Assembly: GCF_013114545.1 (NCBI RefSeq)
Contig: NZ_VTXI01000002.1
Coordinates: forward strand, 1-64,000
Direction of reading: 5' to 3'
From: Vibrio sp. RE86
GTDB taxonomy: Bacteria > Pseudomonadota > Gammaproteobacteria > Enterobacterales > Vibrionaceae
Length of the DNA stretch: 64,000 nt
Shown one piece after another: positions 35,215 to 43,820 of the stretch (positions are counted from its first letter, which is position 1; every line of letters starts with the position of its first letter). The position numbers and the translations under genes were made by a program. The notes under the pieces are model-generated. The model was given only the letters and a program-made list of their open reading frames with translations, was not told where the DNA came from and did no database searches.

Positions 35215-36219
35215 ATGAAAACTATAAAAACACTATCACTTGCCGTATCACTTGCATTTGCTGCTAACGCATCCGCTGCCGACATTGATATTACAATCGG
35301 TCATGTCGATTCACAGGATTGGACGATCTCTAAAAAGGGCGCTGCGACTCAAGTCTTTAAGAATATCGTTGAAGCGGAATCTGGTGGTCGTATTGCCGTT
35401 AACATCTACCCATCAGGTCAGTTAGGAGGCGAAACAGAGTTGCTTCAGTCAGCTCAAGAGGGAATGCTGACGATGACAATGGTATCAGGTGCTTACTCTA
35501 AGCTTTGTAAAGAAGCGAACGTGCTTGAAATTCCGTACCTTTTCCCTTCAGCGCCAGTGGCCTGGGAAGTACTCGATGGTGAGTTCGGTCAACAGCTGAA
35601 TGAGCAGTGTTTAAAGCAGACAGGTTTACGTAACCTTGCATACGGTGAAACCGGTTTCCGTCACTTCACCAACTCTAAGCGTGAAATCAAATCTCCTGAT
35701 GACCTAAAAGGTCTGAAAATTCGCGTAATGACAACGCCTCTTTATGTTGAGTTGCTGAAATCGCTAGGTGCAGAGCCAACACCTATCGCTTTCCCTGAGG
35801 TACCTGCAGCTCTAACAACCGGTGTTATTGATGGCCAAGAGAACCCAGTCAGTGTAATCAGTGCAAATAAATTCTACGAGCTGCAAGACTACATCACACT
35901 GGATGGCCATGTTTATGGCACCGATTTCCTATTAATGAATGATGATTTCTACCAAGGTCTTTCTGATGCTGACCGCGCAATCATCGATCGTGCTGCCCAT
36001 GTTGCAGGTACGGTTGGCCGCGCTGTGCAACAAGTTAACTCAGCTGAAGGTCTTGAGACTTTGGGTAAAAAAGGCATGAAGATTACTTCTTTGACGGCAG
36101 AGCAGCAGAAGCAATTCCGCGACAAGACTCAGCCTGCAGTGATCAAGTGGCTAGAAGGCACAGTTGATTCAAAATGGATCGATGGCGCACTTCAAGCGGT
36201 TGAAGCTGCATCTAAGTAA
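35215..36219 (+). CDS. TRAP transporter solute-binding protein (DctP)
   Basis: This 334-aa periplasmic protein has a signal peptide (MKTIKTLSLAVSLAFAANASA) and the DctP fold. SGQLGGETELLQSAQEG and the substrate-anchoring arginine in GLKIRVMTTPLYVELLKSLG are present, followed by AFPEVPAALTTGVIDGQENP. The conserved arginine salt-bridges a carboxylate, consistent with shikimate, quinate, dehydroshikimate or protocatechuate. The operon context favours one of these. GGAGG precedes the start. A 12-bp hairpin separates it from dctQ, which would favour excess binding protein. Confidence 0.92.
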   Translation: MKTIKTLSLAVSLAFAANASAADIDITIGHVDSQDWTISKKGAATQVFKNIVEAESGGRIAVNIYPSGQLGGETELLQSAQEGMLTMTMVSGAYSKLCKEANVLEIPYLFPSAPVAWEVLDGEFGQQLNEQCLKQTGLRNLAYGETGFRHFTNSKREIKSPDDLKGLKIRVMTTPLYVELLKSLGAEPTPIAFPEVPAALTTGVIDGQENPVSVISANKFYELQDYITLDGHVYGTDFLLMNDDFYQGLSDADRAIIDRAAHVAGTVGRAVQQVNSAEGLETLGKKGMKITSLTAEQQKQFRDKTQPAVIKWLEGTVDSKWIDGALQAVEAASK

Positions 36220-36228
36220 TACTGATAT

Positions 36229-36256
36229 CCGCAGCATCGAACGCTCGGTGTTGCGG
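36229..36256 (+). terminator. intercistronic hairpin between dctP and dctQ
   Basis: CCGCAGCATCGA (36229-36240) folds with TCGGTGTTGCGG (36245-36256) over a four-base loop, giving 12 pairs including two wobbles, followed by CTTTTCCC. It begins nine bases after the dctP stop. Such structures commonly stabilise the binding-protein message or partially terminate, giving more binding protein than membrane subunits. Confidence 0.6.
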
Positions 36257-36280
36257 CTTTTCCCAAGGAGATAGGGAATC

Positions 36281-36781
36281 ATGATGGAACAATATAAAAA
36301 ATTATTAGCATTCTGTGCAGGCTCGTCTCTGTTTGTATTGTTTGCAGTTATGCTGATCACAACCATCTCGCGCTATTTCTTCAATACCTCAATCCTATGG
36401 GGCGAAGAGCTGTGTAAGTACTCAATGATCTACGGTGTGATGTTTGGTACATCACTTTGTTACCTTGAAGGGCTGCACATTAAATTTGCTGTACTTGATT
36501 CAGTAAAGTCTGCGATTTTCCAAAAAGTGTTAGCGATTGTGGTTGATATCGCCGTCCTTGTTTCAGCAGGGATAATGACTTACTCCGGTTACCTATTTGT
36601 CATGAAACGTGGTGCTATCGAGTCACCGGGTATTGGTTTAAGCATGTCTTACTTCCAATCAGCCCTTGTTATTGGCGGGATCTGCTTAATTGTCGCGTCG
36701 CTACTTCGTTTAGCTCAGTATGTACAAATGGCTCGTCGTCAAACTGCGCCAGTCTCTTCTCTCACTCAAGGCGATGTATAA
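36281..36781 (+). CDS. TRAP transporter small membrane subunit (DctQ)
   Basis: This 166-aa protein has four membrane segments, about residues 8-30, 48-66, 80-102 and 120-143. The DctQ signature is ISRYFFNTSILWGEELCKY. It forms the complex with DctP and DctM, using the sodium gradient. Two adjacent ATG codons (36281 and 36284) follow AAGGAGATAGGG; either may serve. It ends nine bases before dctM. Confidence 0.92.
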   Translation: MMEQYKKLLAFCAGSSLFVLFAVMLITTISRYFFNTSILWGEELCKYSMIYGVMFGTSLCYLEGLHIKFAVLDSVKSAIFQKVLAIVVDIAVLVSAGIMTYSGYLFVMKRGAIESPGIGLSMSYFQSALVIGGICLIVASLLRLAQYVQMARRQTAPVSSLTQGDV

Positions 36782-36790
36782 GGATCTACT

Positions 36791-38056
36791 ATGCCATCAA
36801 TAGCTTTAATGGGCGGTATGCTCGTTTTTGGTGTTCCGCTAGTGTTTGCCATTATTCTGGCAATGTCGTTCTACGTATCGAGCACACCAATTTCAATTAG
36901 CCTTGTTGCACAACGAATTTTTAGCGGCTTAGATTCATACTCTATTCTTGCTGTACCACTGTTTGTTTTGGCCGGGGAGCTGATGAACAAGAGTGGTATT
37001 ACTAACCGAATTATTGATTTTGCCAATGCGCTGGTTGGCCACTTCCGTGGTGGTTTAGCTCAAGTAAATATCTGGTCTTCAGTTATGTTTGCTGGTATTT
37101 CAGGCTCCGCGGTAGCCGATACTTCAGCACTAGGGCGAGTATTTATCCCTCAAATGGAGAAAGAGGGCTATAGCAAAGAGTTTTCATCGGCATTGACTGC
37201 GGCTTCTTCCGTGATTGGCCCGATGATTCCACCAAGCATTCCAGTGATCATCTACGCACTTATTGCCAGTGGTGTTTCTGTTCCTGCGCTGTTCTTAGCG
37301 GGCATTGTCCCTGGTGTGTTGTCGGCGATTGCACTGTCAGTCTTTGTATTCTTTTACGCAACCAAACATAAGATCCTTAATACAGGTGTTCGCACTAGCC
37401 GCCGCAAGGCTTTAGTGAAAGCGTTTGTGCCACTGACTATGCCAATCTTTATCCTAGGTTCAATCCTAATGGGGATTGTAACGCCGACCGAAGCCGCTGC
37501 TTTTGCTGCCTTCTATGCACTTACCGTCGGCATGTTCATGTACAAATCGATCAAAGTGAGCGACTTACCTGAAGTGTTTATGCGTTCAATGCGCGACTCT
37601 TCTATCGTATTGATTCTGATTGCTGTTGTTTCTGTAGCAAACTGGCTACTGACGTTCTCGCGTGTCCCTCAATACATCAGCCAGCAGGTTCTGAGCACTA
37701 TCTCTGATCCGATTATGTTCCTAATCATGGTGAACCTAATCCTATTGGCGGTGGGGCTGTTCCTTGAAGGCATTGCGGCCATGCTGATTCTTATCCCAAT
37801 CTTCCACCCGATTGCGATGAGCTTTGGTATCGACCCTGTTCACTTTGGCATTGTGGTTATCTTTAACCTAATGATTGGCTTGATTACACCACCGATGGGG
37901 ATCTGTCTGTTTGTATCCAACACGATCTCTAAGGTCGGCATTGCTGCAATATCTAAGCAGGTGATTCCGCTATTCCTACTTGAAGTCTTGGTGCTGTTCT
38001 TCATTACGTTCGTACCGCAAAGCGTCCTCTTCTTGCCGAACCTATTCGGTTACTAG
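36791..38056 (+). CDS. TRAP transporter large membrane subunit (DctM)
   Basis: This 421-aa inner-membrane subunit has about 12 hydrophobic segments and forms the transport channel. DctM sequences include ILAVPLFVLAGELMNKSGIT, FAGISGSAVADTSALGRVFI, ASSVIGPMIPPSIPVIIYAL, MGIVTPTEAAAFAAFYAL and NLMIGLITPPMGICLFVSNT. Length is usual. TAAGGATC precedes the start. It is followed nine bases later by the AEC carrier. Confidence 0.94.
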   Translation: MPSIALMGGMLVFGVPLVFAIILAMSFYVSSTPISISLVAQRIFSGLDSYSILAVPLFVLAGELMNKSGITNRIIDFANALVGHFRGGLAQVNIWSSVMFAGISGSAVADTSALGRVFIPQMEKEGYSKEFSSALTAASSVIGPMIPPSIPVIIYALIASGVSVPALFLAGIVPGVLSAIALSVFVFFYATKHKILNTGVRTSRRKALVKAFVPLTMPIFILGSILMGIVTPTEAAAFAAFYALTVGMFMYKSIKVSDLPEVFMRSMRDSSIVLILIAVVSVANWLLTFSRVPQYISQQVLSTISDPIMFLIMVNLILLAVGLFLEGIAAMLILIPIFHPIAMSFGIDPVHFGIVVIFNLMIGLITPPMGICLFVSNTISKVGIAAISKQVIPLFLLEVLVLFFITFVPQSVLFLPNLFGY

Positions 38057-38065
38057 AGCCACACA

Positions 38066-38995
38066 ATGTTTGTATTAGAAGTTTTGCTGCCACTGATTTT
38101 TATCGTGGCAGTAGGGTTCCTCTCGACCAAAAAAGGCTTTTTTAGCCAACAATTCGTCGCAGAGGTGAGCAAGTTTGTGCTGTATGTCTCGCTACCTGCG
38201 GTGATCATCAGCAGTTTAAGCAGTATCGAACTAGGTCAGGTTATTCACGTTAACTTTATGTTGGTATATGCGCTTGCCGGATTGTCGGCGATGACCTTTG
38301 CAATATTAGTGAGTAAATGCTTACTCAAATCGACATGGACAGAGAGCTTTATCAATGGCCTTGGAAGTGGGATGCCAAACAGCGCATTTGTTGGCTTTCC
38401 AGTCGTGCTTTCTCTTTATAACGGCCAATACATTGAAGCCTTTTTGATGTGTGTGTTGGTGGAGAACCTGGTGTTTATTCCATTGAGTTTGATCTCTTTG
38501 GAGTTTGCTCAAGGTAAGTCTTCAAGCCTGAGTGCTCAGCTAAAGATTGTCGCGGCTCGTATTAGTCGCAACCCGATTATTTTAGCGATCAGCTTGGCCT
38601 TAGTCGTGAATATCACGGGTATTCGCTTGCCAGAATTTGTGACTGAAGGGGTATCCATTTTTGCGAAAACATCGGTGGCGTTAGCGCTGTTTGCGATCGG
38701 TGGGGCTCTGGGACAATCACTCAAATTTGAGCAGTTCAGGCGAATCGCTTTCGTCTCTTCAATGAAGTTGGTGTTCTTTCCGTTGGTGGTCGTTGCACTG
38801 CTGATGACGTTACCTGTAGAGGGAGACTTAAAGTACGTCTTATTGATATTTGCTGCGTCGCCGATGTTGTCAATCTATCCAATTTTAGGTGGGCTTTATC
38901 AACATCAACGCTTCTGCTTAAACACCCTAATTATCACGACGGTGGCCTCTGGACTCTCGCTTTCCGTCGTTATTGCAATCACAACATCGTCATAA
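38066..38995 (+). CDS. AEC-family (auxin efflux carrier-like) transporter
   Basis: This 309-aa inner-membrane protein has about ten hydrophobic segments in two five-helix halves. Features are LPLIFIVAVGFLSTKKGFF at the start, GLGSGMPNSAFVGFPVVLSL, VENLVFIPLSLISLE, ISRNPIILAISLALV and FAIGGALGQSLKFEQFRR. AEC proteins carry malonate, malate or other organic acids and act as carriers or exporters. Its place between the TRAP genes and the dehydrogenase suggests it moves a pathway acid, either in or out. It is nine bases after dctM. Confidence 0.87.
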   Translation: MFVLEVLLPLIFIVAVGFLSTKKGFFSQQFVAEVSKFVLYVSLPAVIISSLSSIELGQVIHVNFMLVYALAGLSAMTFAILVSKCLLKSTWTESFINGLGSGMPNSAFVGFPVVLSLYNGQYIEAFLMCVLVENLVFIPLSLISLEFAQGKSSSLSAQLKIVAARISRNPIILAISLALVVNITGIRLPEFVTEGVSIFAKTSVALALFAIGGALGQSLKFEQFRRIAFVSSMKLVFFPLVVVALLMTLPVEGDLKYVLLIFAASPMLSIYPILGGLYQHQRFCLNTLIITTVASGLSLSVVIAITTSS

Positions 38996-39038
38996 AAAGA
39001 ACCGCCTTTAGAGCGTGAATAAAAAATAAGGTCATAAC

Positions 39039-40109
39039 ATGGAACAAGTTAAAATTGCTGTTGCTGGCGCTGGTCTGATCGGAAAAACACACATCAAGCT
39101 AGTAAAAGAAAACGCACAATGTCAGTTGTCGGCAATCGTCGACCCTTCGCCTGCTGCCGAAGAGATTGCACTAGAGTATGGGGTGAAAGTTTACTCTAGC
39201 TTGCAAGAGCTATTTGAAGTCGATAAACCTGATGGGGTGATCTTGGCGACACCAAACCGTTTACATGCTATTCAGGCTCACGAGTGTATCAATGCGGGTG
39301 TGCCTGCGATTGTTGAAAAACCAGTCACGGATTCGATTGAAGACGCGATTGAGCTGCTCAAACACGCTAATCGTGAAAAGGCGAAAATGCTGGTAGGCCA
39401 CCACCGCGCCTACAGCCCACTGCTCGAAACCGCAAAATCCATCATTGATAGTGGCGAGCTGGGTAAAACGGTGTCGATCATGGGCAGCGCGATGTTCTAC
39501 AAACCTGATTATTACTACAACGAAGGTGAGTGGCGCAAAGTTAAAGGCGGTGGTCCGATTCTTATTAATATGATTCACGAGATTGGTAACTTGCGTCATT
39601 TGGTTGGTGACATCGTGGGGGTTCAGGCGCTTAACTCCAATGCCACACGCGAGTTCGAAGTGGAAGATACCACAGCAATCTCGCTGCGATTTGCCAACGG
39701 CACACTTGGTTCATTTATGCTGTCAGATGCTTCTGCAAGCCCACGTAGTTGGGAGCAAACTTCTCAAGAGAATAAGACCTACGCAACCTACGAAACCGAA
39801 GATTGCTACCACGTGGCGGGTACTAACGGTTCATTGTCGATCCCAACGATGCAAATCAAATCGTTTAAAGAGGGTGTGACACCTTCTTGGTGGAATGCGA
39901 TGGAGGAACGTCAAGAGGCGGTCACTCGCGAAGATCCATTGAAACGTCAACTTGAACATTTCTGCGCATTGATTCGCGGTGAAGAGGAAACACCAAAAGT
40001 GAGCATCTATGACGGTCTGCAAAACTTGCTGGTCATTGATGCCATCATCAAAGCAACAGAAACAGAGCAATACGTTGCTGTTCAAGACGTCACCGCGTTG
40101 GTTAACTAG
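39039..40109 (+). CDS. Gfo/Idh/MocA-family dehydrogenase, candidate quinate/shikimate oxidoreductase
   Basis: This 356-aa enzyme has an N-terminal Rossmann fold (IAVAGAGLIGKTHIKLV), the catalytic lysine in IVEKPVTDS, LVGHHRAYSPLLE, and the catalytic histidine region NMIHEIGNLRHLVGD. It belongs to the inositol 2-dehydrogenase-like branch. It lies 11 bp upstream of the dehydroshikimate dehydratase and in the same operon as the TRAP transporter. An alicyclic polyol acid such as quinate or shikimate is a reasonable substrate, but an AroE-type enzyme is also present at 23096-23935, so the two may handle different substrates. The assignment is inference. Confidence 0.85.
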   Translation: MEQVKIAVAGAGLIGKTHIKLVKENAQCQLSAIVDPSPAAEEIALEYGVKVYSSLQELFEVDKPDGVILATPNRLHAIQAHECINAGVPAIVEKPVTDSIEDAIELLKHANREKAKMLVGHHRAYSPLLETAKSIIDSGELGKTVSIMGSAMFYKPDYYYNEGEWRKVKGGGPILINMIHEIGNLRHLVGDIVGVQALNSNATREFEVEDTTAISLRFANGTLGSFMLSDASASPRSWEQTSQENKTYATYETEDCYHVAGTNGSLSIPTMQIKSFKEGVTPSWWNAMEERQEAVTREDPLKRQLEHFCALIRGEEETPKVSIYDGLQNLLVIDAIIKATETEQYVAVQDVTALVN

Positions 40110-40120
40110 GGAGTTTTCGG

Positions 40121-41944
40121 ATGAAGTATTCAATCGCAACCGTCTGTCTGTCTGGCACGCTTGAACAGAAAATGCATGCTGCAGCAAAAGCTGGTTTTCA
40201 TGCTATCGAAATTTTTGAAAATGATTTAACTCAGTACCGAGGATCAGCAGCGGATGTAAAACGCATTGCTGACAGCATGGGGCTTGAGATTTTAGTTCTA
40301 CAACCTTTCCGAGATATGGAAGGGATGCCAAATGGCTTGCGCGAAAAGAAATATAAAATGATGGAGCGCAAGATGGATTTGGCACACCAATTGGGCACAA
40401 AACGCCTGATGATGTGCAGTAACGTTAACCCGCTCTCTACCAACAACCTCGACCGCTGCGCCGAAGATCTCCACGCGCTTGCCGAATTGGCTAAACGTGA
40501 AGATATGCAGCTTGGCTATGAAGCGCTCGCATGGGGCCGCCATATTGCTGACTATGATGACGCTTGGAATCTCGTCAAAATGGTCGACCATCCGAACCTT
40601 GGCGTGGTGCTTGATACCTTCCACATGTTTGCGCGTGGCAATACGTTAGACACACTGCGTGAAGATATTCCAGTGGACAAAATTGCGCTTGTTCAAGTGG
40701 CTGACGCACCAAAAATGCAGATGGATATTTTGCAGTATAGCCGTCACTACCGTTGCTTCCCTGGTCAGGGTGATTTCCCGGTGATTGATTTCGTTAAGAC
40801 TCTGAAAGACAAAGGCTACGATGATTATCTATCACATGAAGTCTTTAATGATGAGTTCCGTTCGTCTTCTCCGAGAGAGAAAGCGGTCGATGGTGTTCGT
40901 TCACTAAAATGGTTGGAAGACCAAACCAATAACCTATTTGAAGTACCTAGCGTGTCCGATTTGAGCTTCATCGAATTTGCGGTTAAAGAGCGTGAAGACA
41001 ATCCGTTTTCTGATGTGATCGAGTCACTGGGCTTTAGCAAGACTCATAGTCATAAAAGTAAGAACGTTGACCTTTACCAACTCGGTGACATCAACTTTGT
41101 CTTTAACTATGAAAAAAACAGCAATGCGAAAACCTACCTTGATGGGCATGGTGAGTCGGTCTGTGCATTGGGTGTGTTAACAAAAGATTCTGACCGCTTA
41201 GTTGAATTAGCAAAACGCTACAACAGTCCAGCGATTTTCCAAGCGCGCCAAGAAAATGAGCTTGATATTCCAACCTTGAAAAGCTCAAGTAATTTGATGA
41301 TTCACCTTTTGGATGAGAACCAAGCGGATAAGTTTTACGATGTGGACTTTAAGCCTGTGGAGCAAACTCCAGCTTTGGATGGCAACTTAATTCGTATTGA
41401 CCACATTGGTCAGGTGGTGTCGCCAGAGACTTTGCTTTCTAACATGTTCTTCTACAAATCGATCTTTGGTTTTGTACCTGAAGAGAGCTTTGATCTGCCT
41501 GATATCAACGGTTTGATCACCAGTCGCACGATCAAAAGCCCGAACGAGAACATTAAGATCGCGCTTAACAGCACCAGTGCTAAACGTACTTCTGCTCAGC
41601 GATTCTTAAATGACTCAAACGGTGCGAGCATCAACCAGATTGCGATTGAGTGTCGTGATATCTTCAAAGCGGCGGCGAACCTATCGCCTATTTATCAGCT
41701 GAAGATCCCGAACAACTACTATCTCGATATTCAGGCGCAGTTCGATTTAGAAGATGAGTCAATTGAGCAGCTTAAGCAAAACAACATTCTTTACACTGAA
41801 GATGATACGGGCGCGTTTTTCCACTTCTATACCAAGGAAGTCAATGGCCTGTTCTTTGAAGTGGTACAGCGAGTGGGCGAGTATAAGAAATACGGTGAAA
41901 CCAATGCCTTTATTCGCTTAGCTTCACAATCTTATCGAGATTAA
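40121..41944 (+). CDS. quiC: 3-dehydroshikimate dehydratase fused to an HPPD-like domain
   Basis: This 607-aa protein is a two-domain QuiC1-type enzyme. Residues 1-290 are a sugar-isomerase-like TIM barrel that dehydrates 3-dehydroshikimate to protocatechuate. The metal site is visible as Glu in LGYEALAWG, Asp in GVVLDTFH, Gln in LVQVADAP and Glu in LSHEVFND. Residues 320-600 are a vicinal-oxygen-chelate region resembling 4-hydroxyphenylpyruvate dioxygenase, with IRIDHIGQVV and LFFEVVQR keeping the first His and the Glu. The second His position is Gln (SINQIAIECRDI), so an Fe(II) dioxygenase activity is unlikely. GGGAG precedes the start. It is the last gene of the TRAP operon. Confidence 0.93.
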   Translation: MKYSIATVCLSGTLEQKMHAAAKAGFHAIEIFENDLTQYRGSAADVKRIADSMGLEILVLQPFRDMEGMPNGLREKKYKMMERKMDLAHQLGTKRLMMCSNVNPLSTNNLDRCAEDLHALAELAKREDMQLGYEALAWGRHIADYDDAWNLVKMVDHPNLGVVLDTFHMFARGNTLDTLREDIPVDKIALVQVADAPKMQMDILQYSRHYRCFPGQGDFPVIDFVKTLKDKGYDDYLSHEVFNDEFRSSSPREKAVDGVRSLKWLEDQTNNLFEVPSVSDLSFIEFAVKEREDNPFSDVIESLGFSKTHSHKSKNVDLYQLGDINFVFNYEKNSNAKTYLDGHGESVCALGVLTKDSDRLVELAKRYNSPAIFQARQENELDIPTLKSSSNLMIHLLDENQADKFYDVDFKPVEQTPALDGNLIRIDHIGQVVSPETLLSNMFFYKSIFGFVPEESFDLPDINGLITSRTIKSPNENIKIALNSTSAKRTSAQRFLNDSNGASINQIAIECRDIFKAAANLSPIYQLKIPNNYYLDIQAQFDLEDESIEQLKQNNILYTEDDTGAFFHFYTKEVNGLFFEVVQRVGEYKKYGETNAFIRLASQSYRD

Positions 41945-42004
41945 TCTGCTTCTCAGCCTTTTCCTAAGGCGATTGAGCGAGCATAAGTCCTTGATGGCTT
42001 CATA

Positions 42005-42038
42005 AGATTTACTCGGTGTGATAAAACTGAGTAAATCT
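42005..42038. terminator. hairpin after the quiC operon
   Basis: AGATTTACTC (42005-42014) and GAGTAAATCT (42029-42038) form a perfect 10-bp stem with a 14-base loop, 61 bases after the quiC stop. No T-run follows, so termination efficiency is uncertain; it could also be an operator for the next gene. Confidence 0.45.
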
Positions 42039-42120
42039 AAGCCAGCAAATCGCAACAACAAATAGACAGGGCGCGGAACATCGTTATTATAGCGGGTAAT
42101 TTTCTTGCTAATGGTTACTT

Positions 42121-42723
42121 ATGAATAAAGCCTTTGTTGTCCGTGCTCGCGCTGCTTCCACAGACCCTAAAACTTTCGTGGCGGGAGTGGGTGCCGACGC
42201 TCACTCTGAAATTCTTGCTCATGTGCTGATGAATGCGATCTTCACTGCTCAATCTCACCGAGATGATGTGACGGTCTATTTGGTCATTGAAAGCACGTCT
42301 GACTTTTCACGCACGCTCTGTTTTGAATCCTCTCACCTGCGCAATATTGGCGGTTTCCATGAATCGGCGTTGATTGCTCTAATTGCAAAAGGTCTTGAGC
42401 ATTCAGTCGGCATGAAGAAAGAAGAGAGCCGTCAGGTTAGCGAAGGGTTAAGTGTTGAAACCATCAGCTTTGAAAAGTTGGTTCAGCGTTTGGCAGAAGA
42501 CTACACGCTTTACATGCTGGACAAAAAAGGCACAGATATCAATGAAGAACCGTTTGTCGGTAATCCATGCTTTATCTTAACTGACCACATCCCAATGCCG
42601 AAAAAGAGTTGGAATAGCCTTAAGCGTTTAGGCACGCAAAAGATAAGCCTTGGCCCTCAAATGCTATTCGCTTCTCAATGTATTGTGTTGATCCATAATG
42701 AGTTTGACCGACGCGGGTTTTAG
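42121..42723 (+). CDS. TrmY-family (UPF0217) pseudouridine N1-methyltransferase-like protein
   Basis: This 200-aa protein matches the TrmY/UPF0217 family, a SPOUT methyltransferase known in archaea for N1-methylation of pseudouridine-54 in tRNA. Recognisable blocks are AFVVRARAASTDP, DAHSEILAHVLMNAIF, VYLVIESTSDFSRTL, NIGGFHESALIALI and ILTDHIPMPKKSW, with the cofactor-knot region LGPQMLFASQCIVLIHNEFD at the C-terminus. Vibrios are among the few bacteria carrying it, by my recollection, and its bacterial substrate is unproven. The ribosome binding site is weak. It is apparently monocistronic. Confidence 0.85.
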   Translation: MNKAFVVRARAASTDPKTFVAGVGADAHSEILAHVLMNAIFTAQSHRDDVTVYLVIESTSDFSRTLCFESSHLRNIGGFHESALIALIAKGLEHSVGMKKEESRQVSEGLSVETISFEKLVQRLAEDYTLYMLDKKGTDINEEPFVGNPCFILTDHIPMPKKSWNSLKRLGTQKISLGPQMLFASQCIVLIHNEFDRRGF

Positions 42724-42818
42724 TTCTCGTCGCCTCTTTCCTTTATTGAAAAGTAAACCACTCACTTCTAATCTCAAAAGAGCGAGAATTTCTCCGATTT
42801 GATTAGAGCGAGTGGTGA

Positions 42819-43820
42819 ATGGATCCAATAACACAGGGATTGCTTGGGGCTGCAGTGCCGCAATCGGTGGGGAAAAAGCCTCACATGATTGTGGCTGGTG
42901 GGTTGGGGCTTTTGGCCGCAATGACTCCTGACTTAGATGTATTGATTCGCTCCTCAACTGACCCGCTGCTGTTATTACAATTCCACCGACAATTCACCCA
43001 CTCCTTACTCTTTATTCCATTTGGCAGTTTACTCTGTGCTCTAATGTTGCATCCACTTTTCGGCAAACGTTGCGGACTGCCATTTAAGCAGAGCTGGCTA
43101 TATTGCGCGCTTGGCTTTGGTACACATGGACTGCTTGATGCTTGCACCAGTTATGGCACGCAACTTCTCTGGCCGCTGAGCGACAACCGCTATGCATGGA
43201 ACTCTATCTCGGTTGTCGACCCTGCTTTTACCATTCCTATCTTAGTCTTGCTTCTATTTGCAACCATAAAGCGTAAGCCTTGGCTATCTCGTGTCGCATT
43301 GGTTTGGGCTCTCGCTTATCTTGTATTAGGCTCAGTTCAACGAGACAGAGCTTTGCAAGCGGGTTGGCAGTTAGCAGAAGAAAGGCAGCATGAGCCGATT
43401 AGGCTGTTCGCTAAACCCACGTTCGCCAACGTGTTGCTTTGGAAGGTGGTGTATGAGACTGAACAGAGCTTCTACATCGATGCCGTAAGAGCTGGAAGCG
43501 CAATAATGGTCTATCCTGGCGAGTCGATTGCCAAGTTAGATGTGAGTCGTGATTTTCCTTGGCTCGACCTCGATTCGCAGCAAGCTCAAGATATTGAACG
43601 TTTTCGCCACTTCTCGAGCGACTTTTTAGCTCAAGGTTTGGAAGACAAGCAGCGAATCATGGATGTGCGTTACTCTATGATCCCCAATCAAATTGACCCT
43701 CTGTGGAGCATTCGACTTAGCCCATCGGCGAGTGAAACATCACACGTTGAGTACCATACACACAGAGATAATTCGCCACAATCTAGGCAGCAGTTTTTTG
43801 ATATGTTACTTGGGCGCTAA
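42819..43820 (+). CDS. YdjM/DUF457-family membrane metal-dependent hydrolase-like protein
   Basis: This 333-aa protein has an N-terminal membrane domain of about five segments with the DUF457 pattern: MDPITQGLLGAAVPQS, AAMTPDLDVLI, HRQFTHSLLFIPFGSL and FGTHGLLDACTSYGTQLLWPLS. The paired His/Asp residues are those thought to bind metal. The last 140 residues are soluble and less conserved. The family includes E. coli YdjM, a LexA-regulated inner-membrane protein, but its activity is unknown. Its stop codon abuts the stop of the convergent TetR gene with no spacer. Confidence 0.85.
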   Translation: MDPITQGLLGAAVPQSVGKKPHMIVAGGLGLLAAMTPDLDVLIRSSTDPLLLLQFHRQFTHSLLFIPFGSLLCALMLHPLFGKRCGLPFKQSWLYCALGFGTHGLLDACTSYGTQLLWPLSDNRYAWNSISVVDPAFTIPILVLLLFATIKRKPWLSRVALVWALAYLVLGSVQRDRALQAGWQLAEERQHEPIRLFAKPTFANVLLWKVVYETEQSFYIDAVRAGSAIMVYPGESIAKLDVSRDFPWLDLDSQQAQDIERFRHFSSDFLAQGLEDKQRIMDVRYSMIPNQIDPLWSIRLSPSASETSHVEYHTHRDNSPQSRQQFFDMLLGR

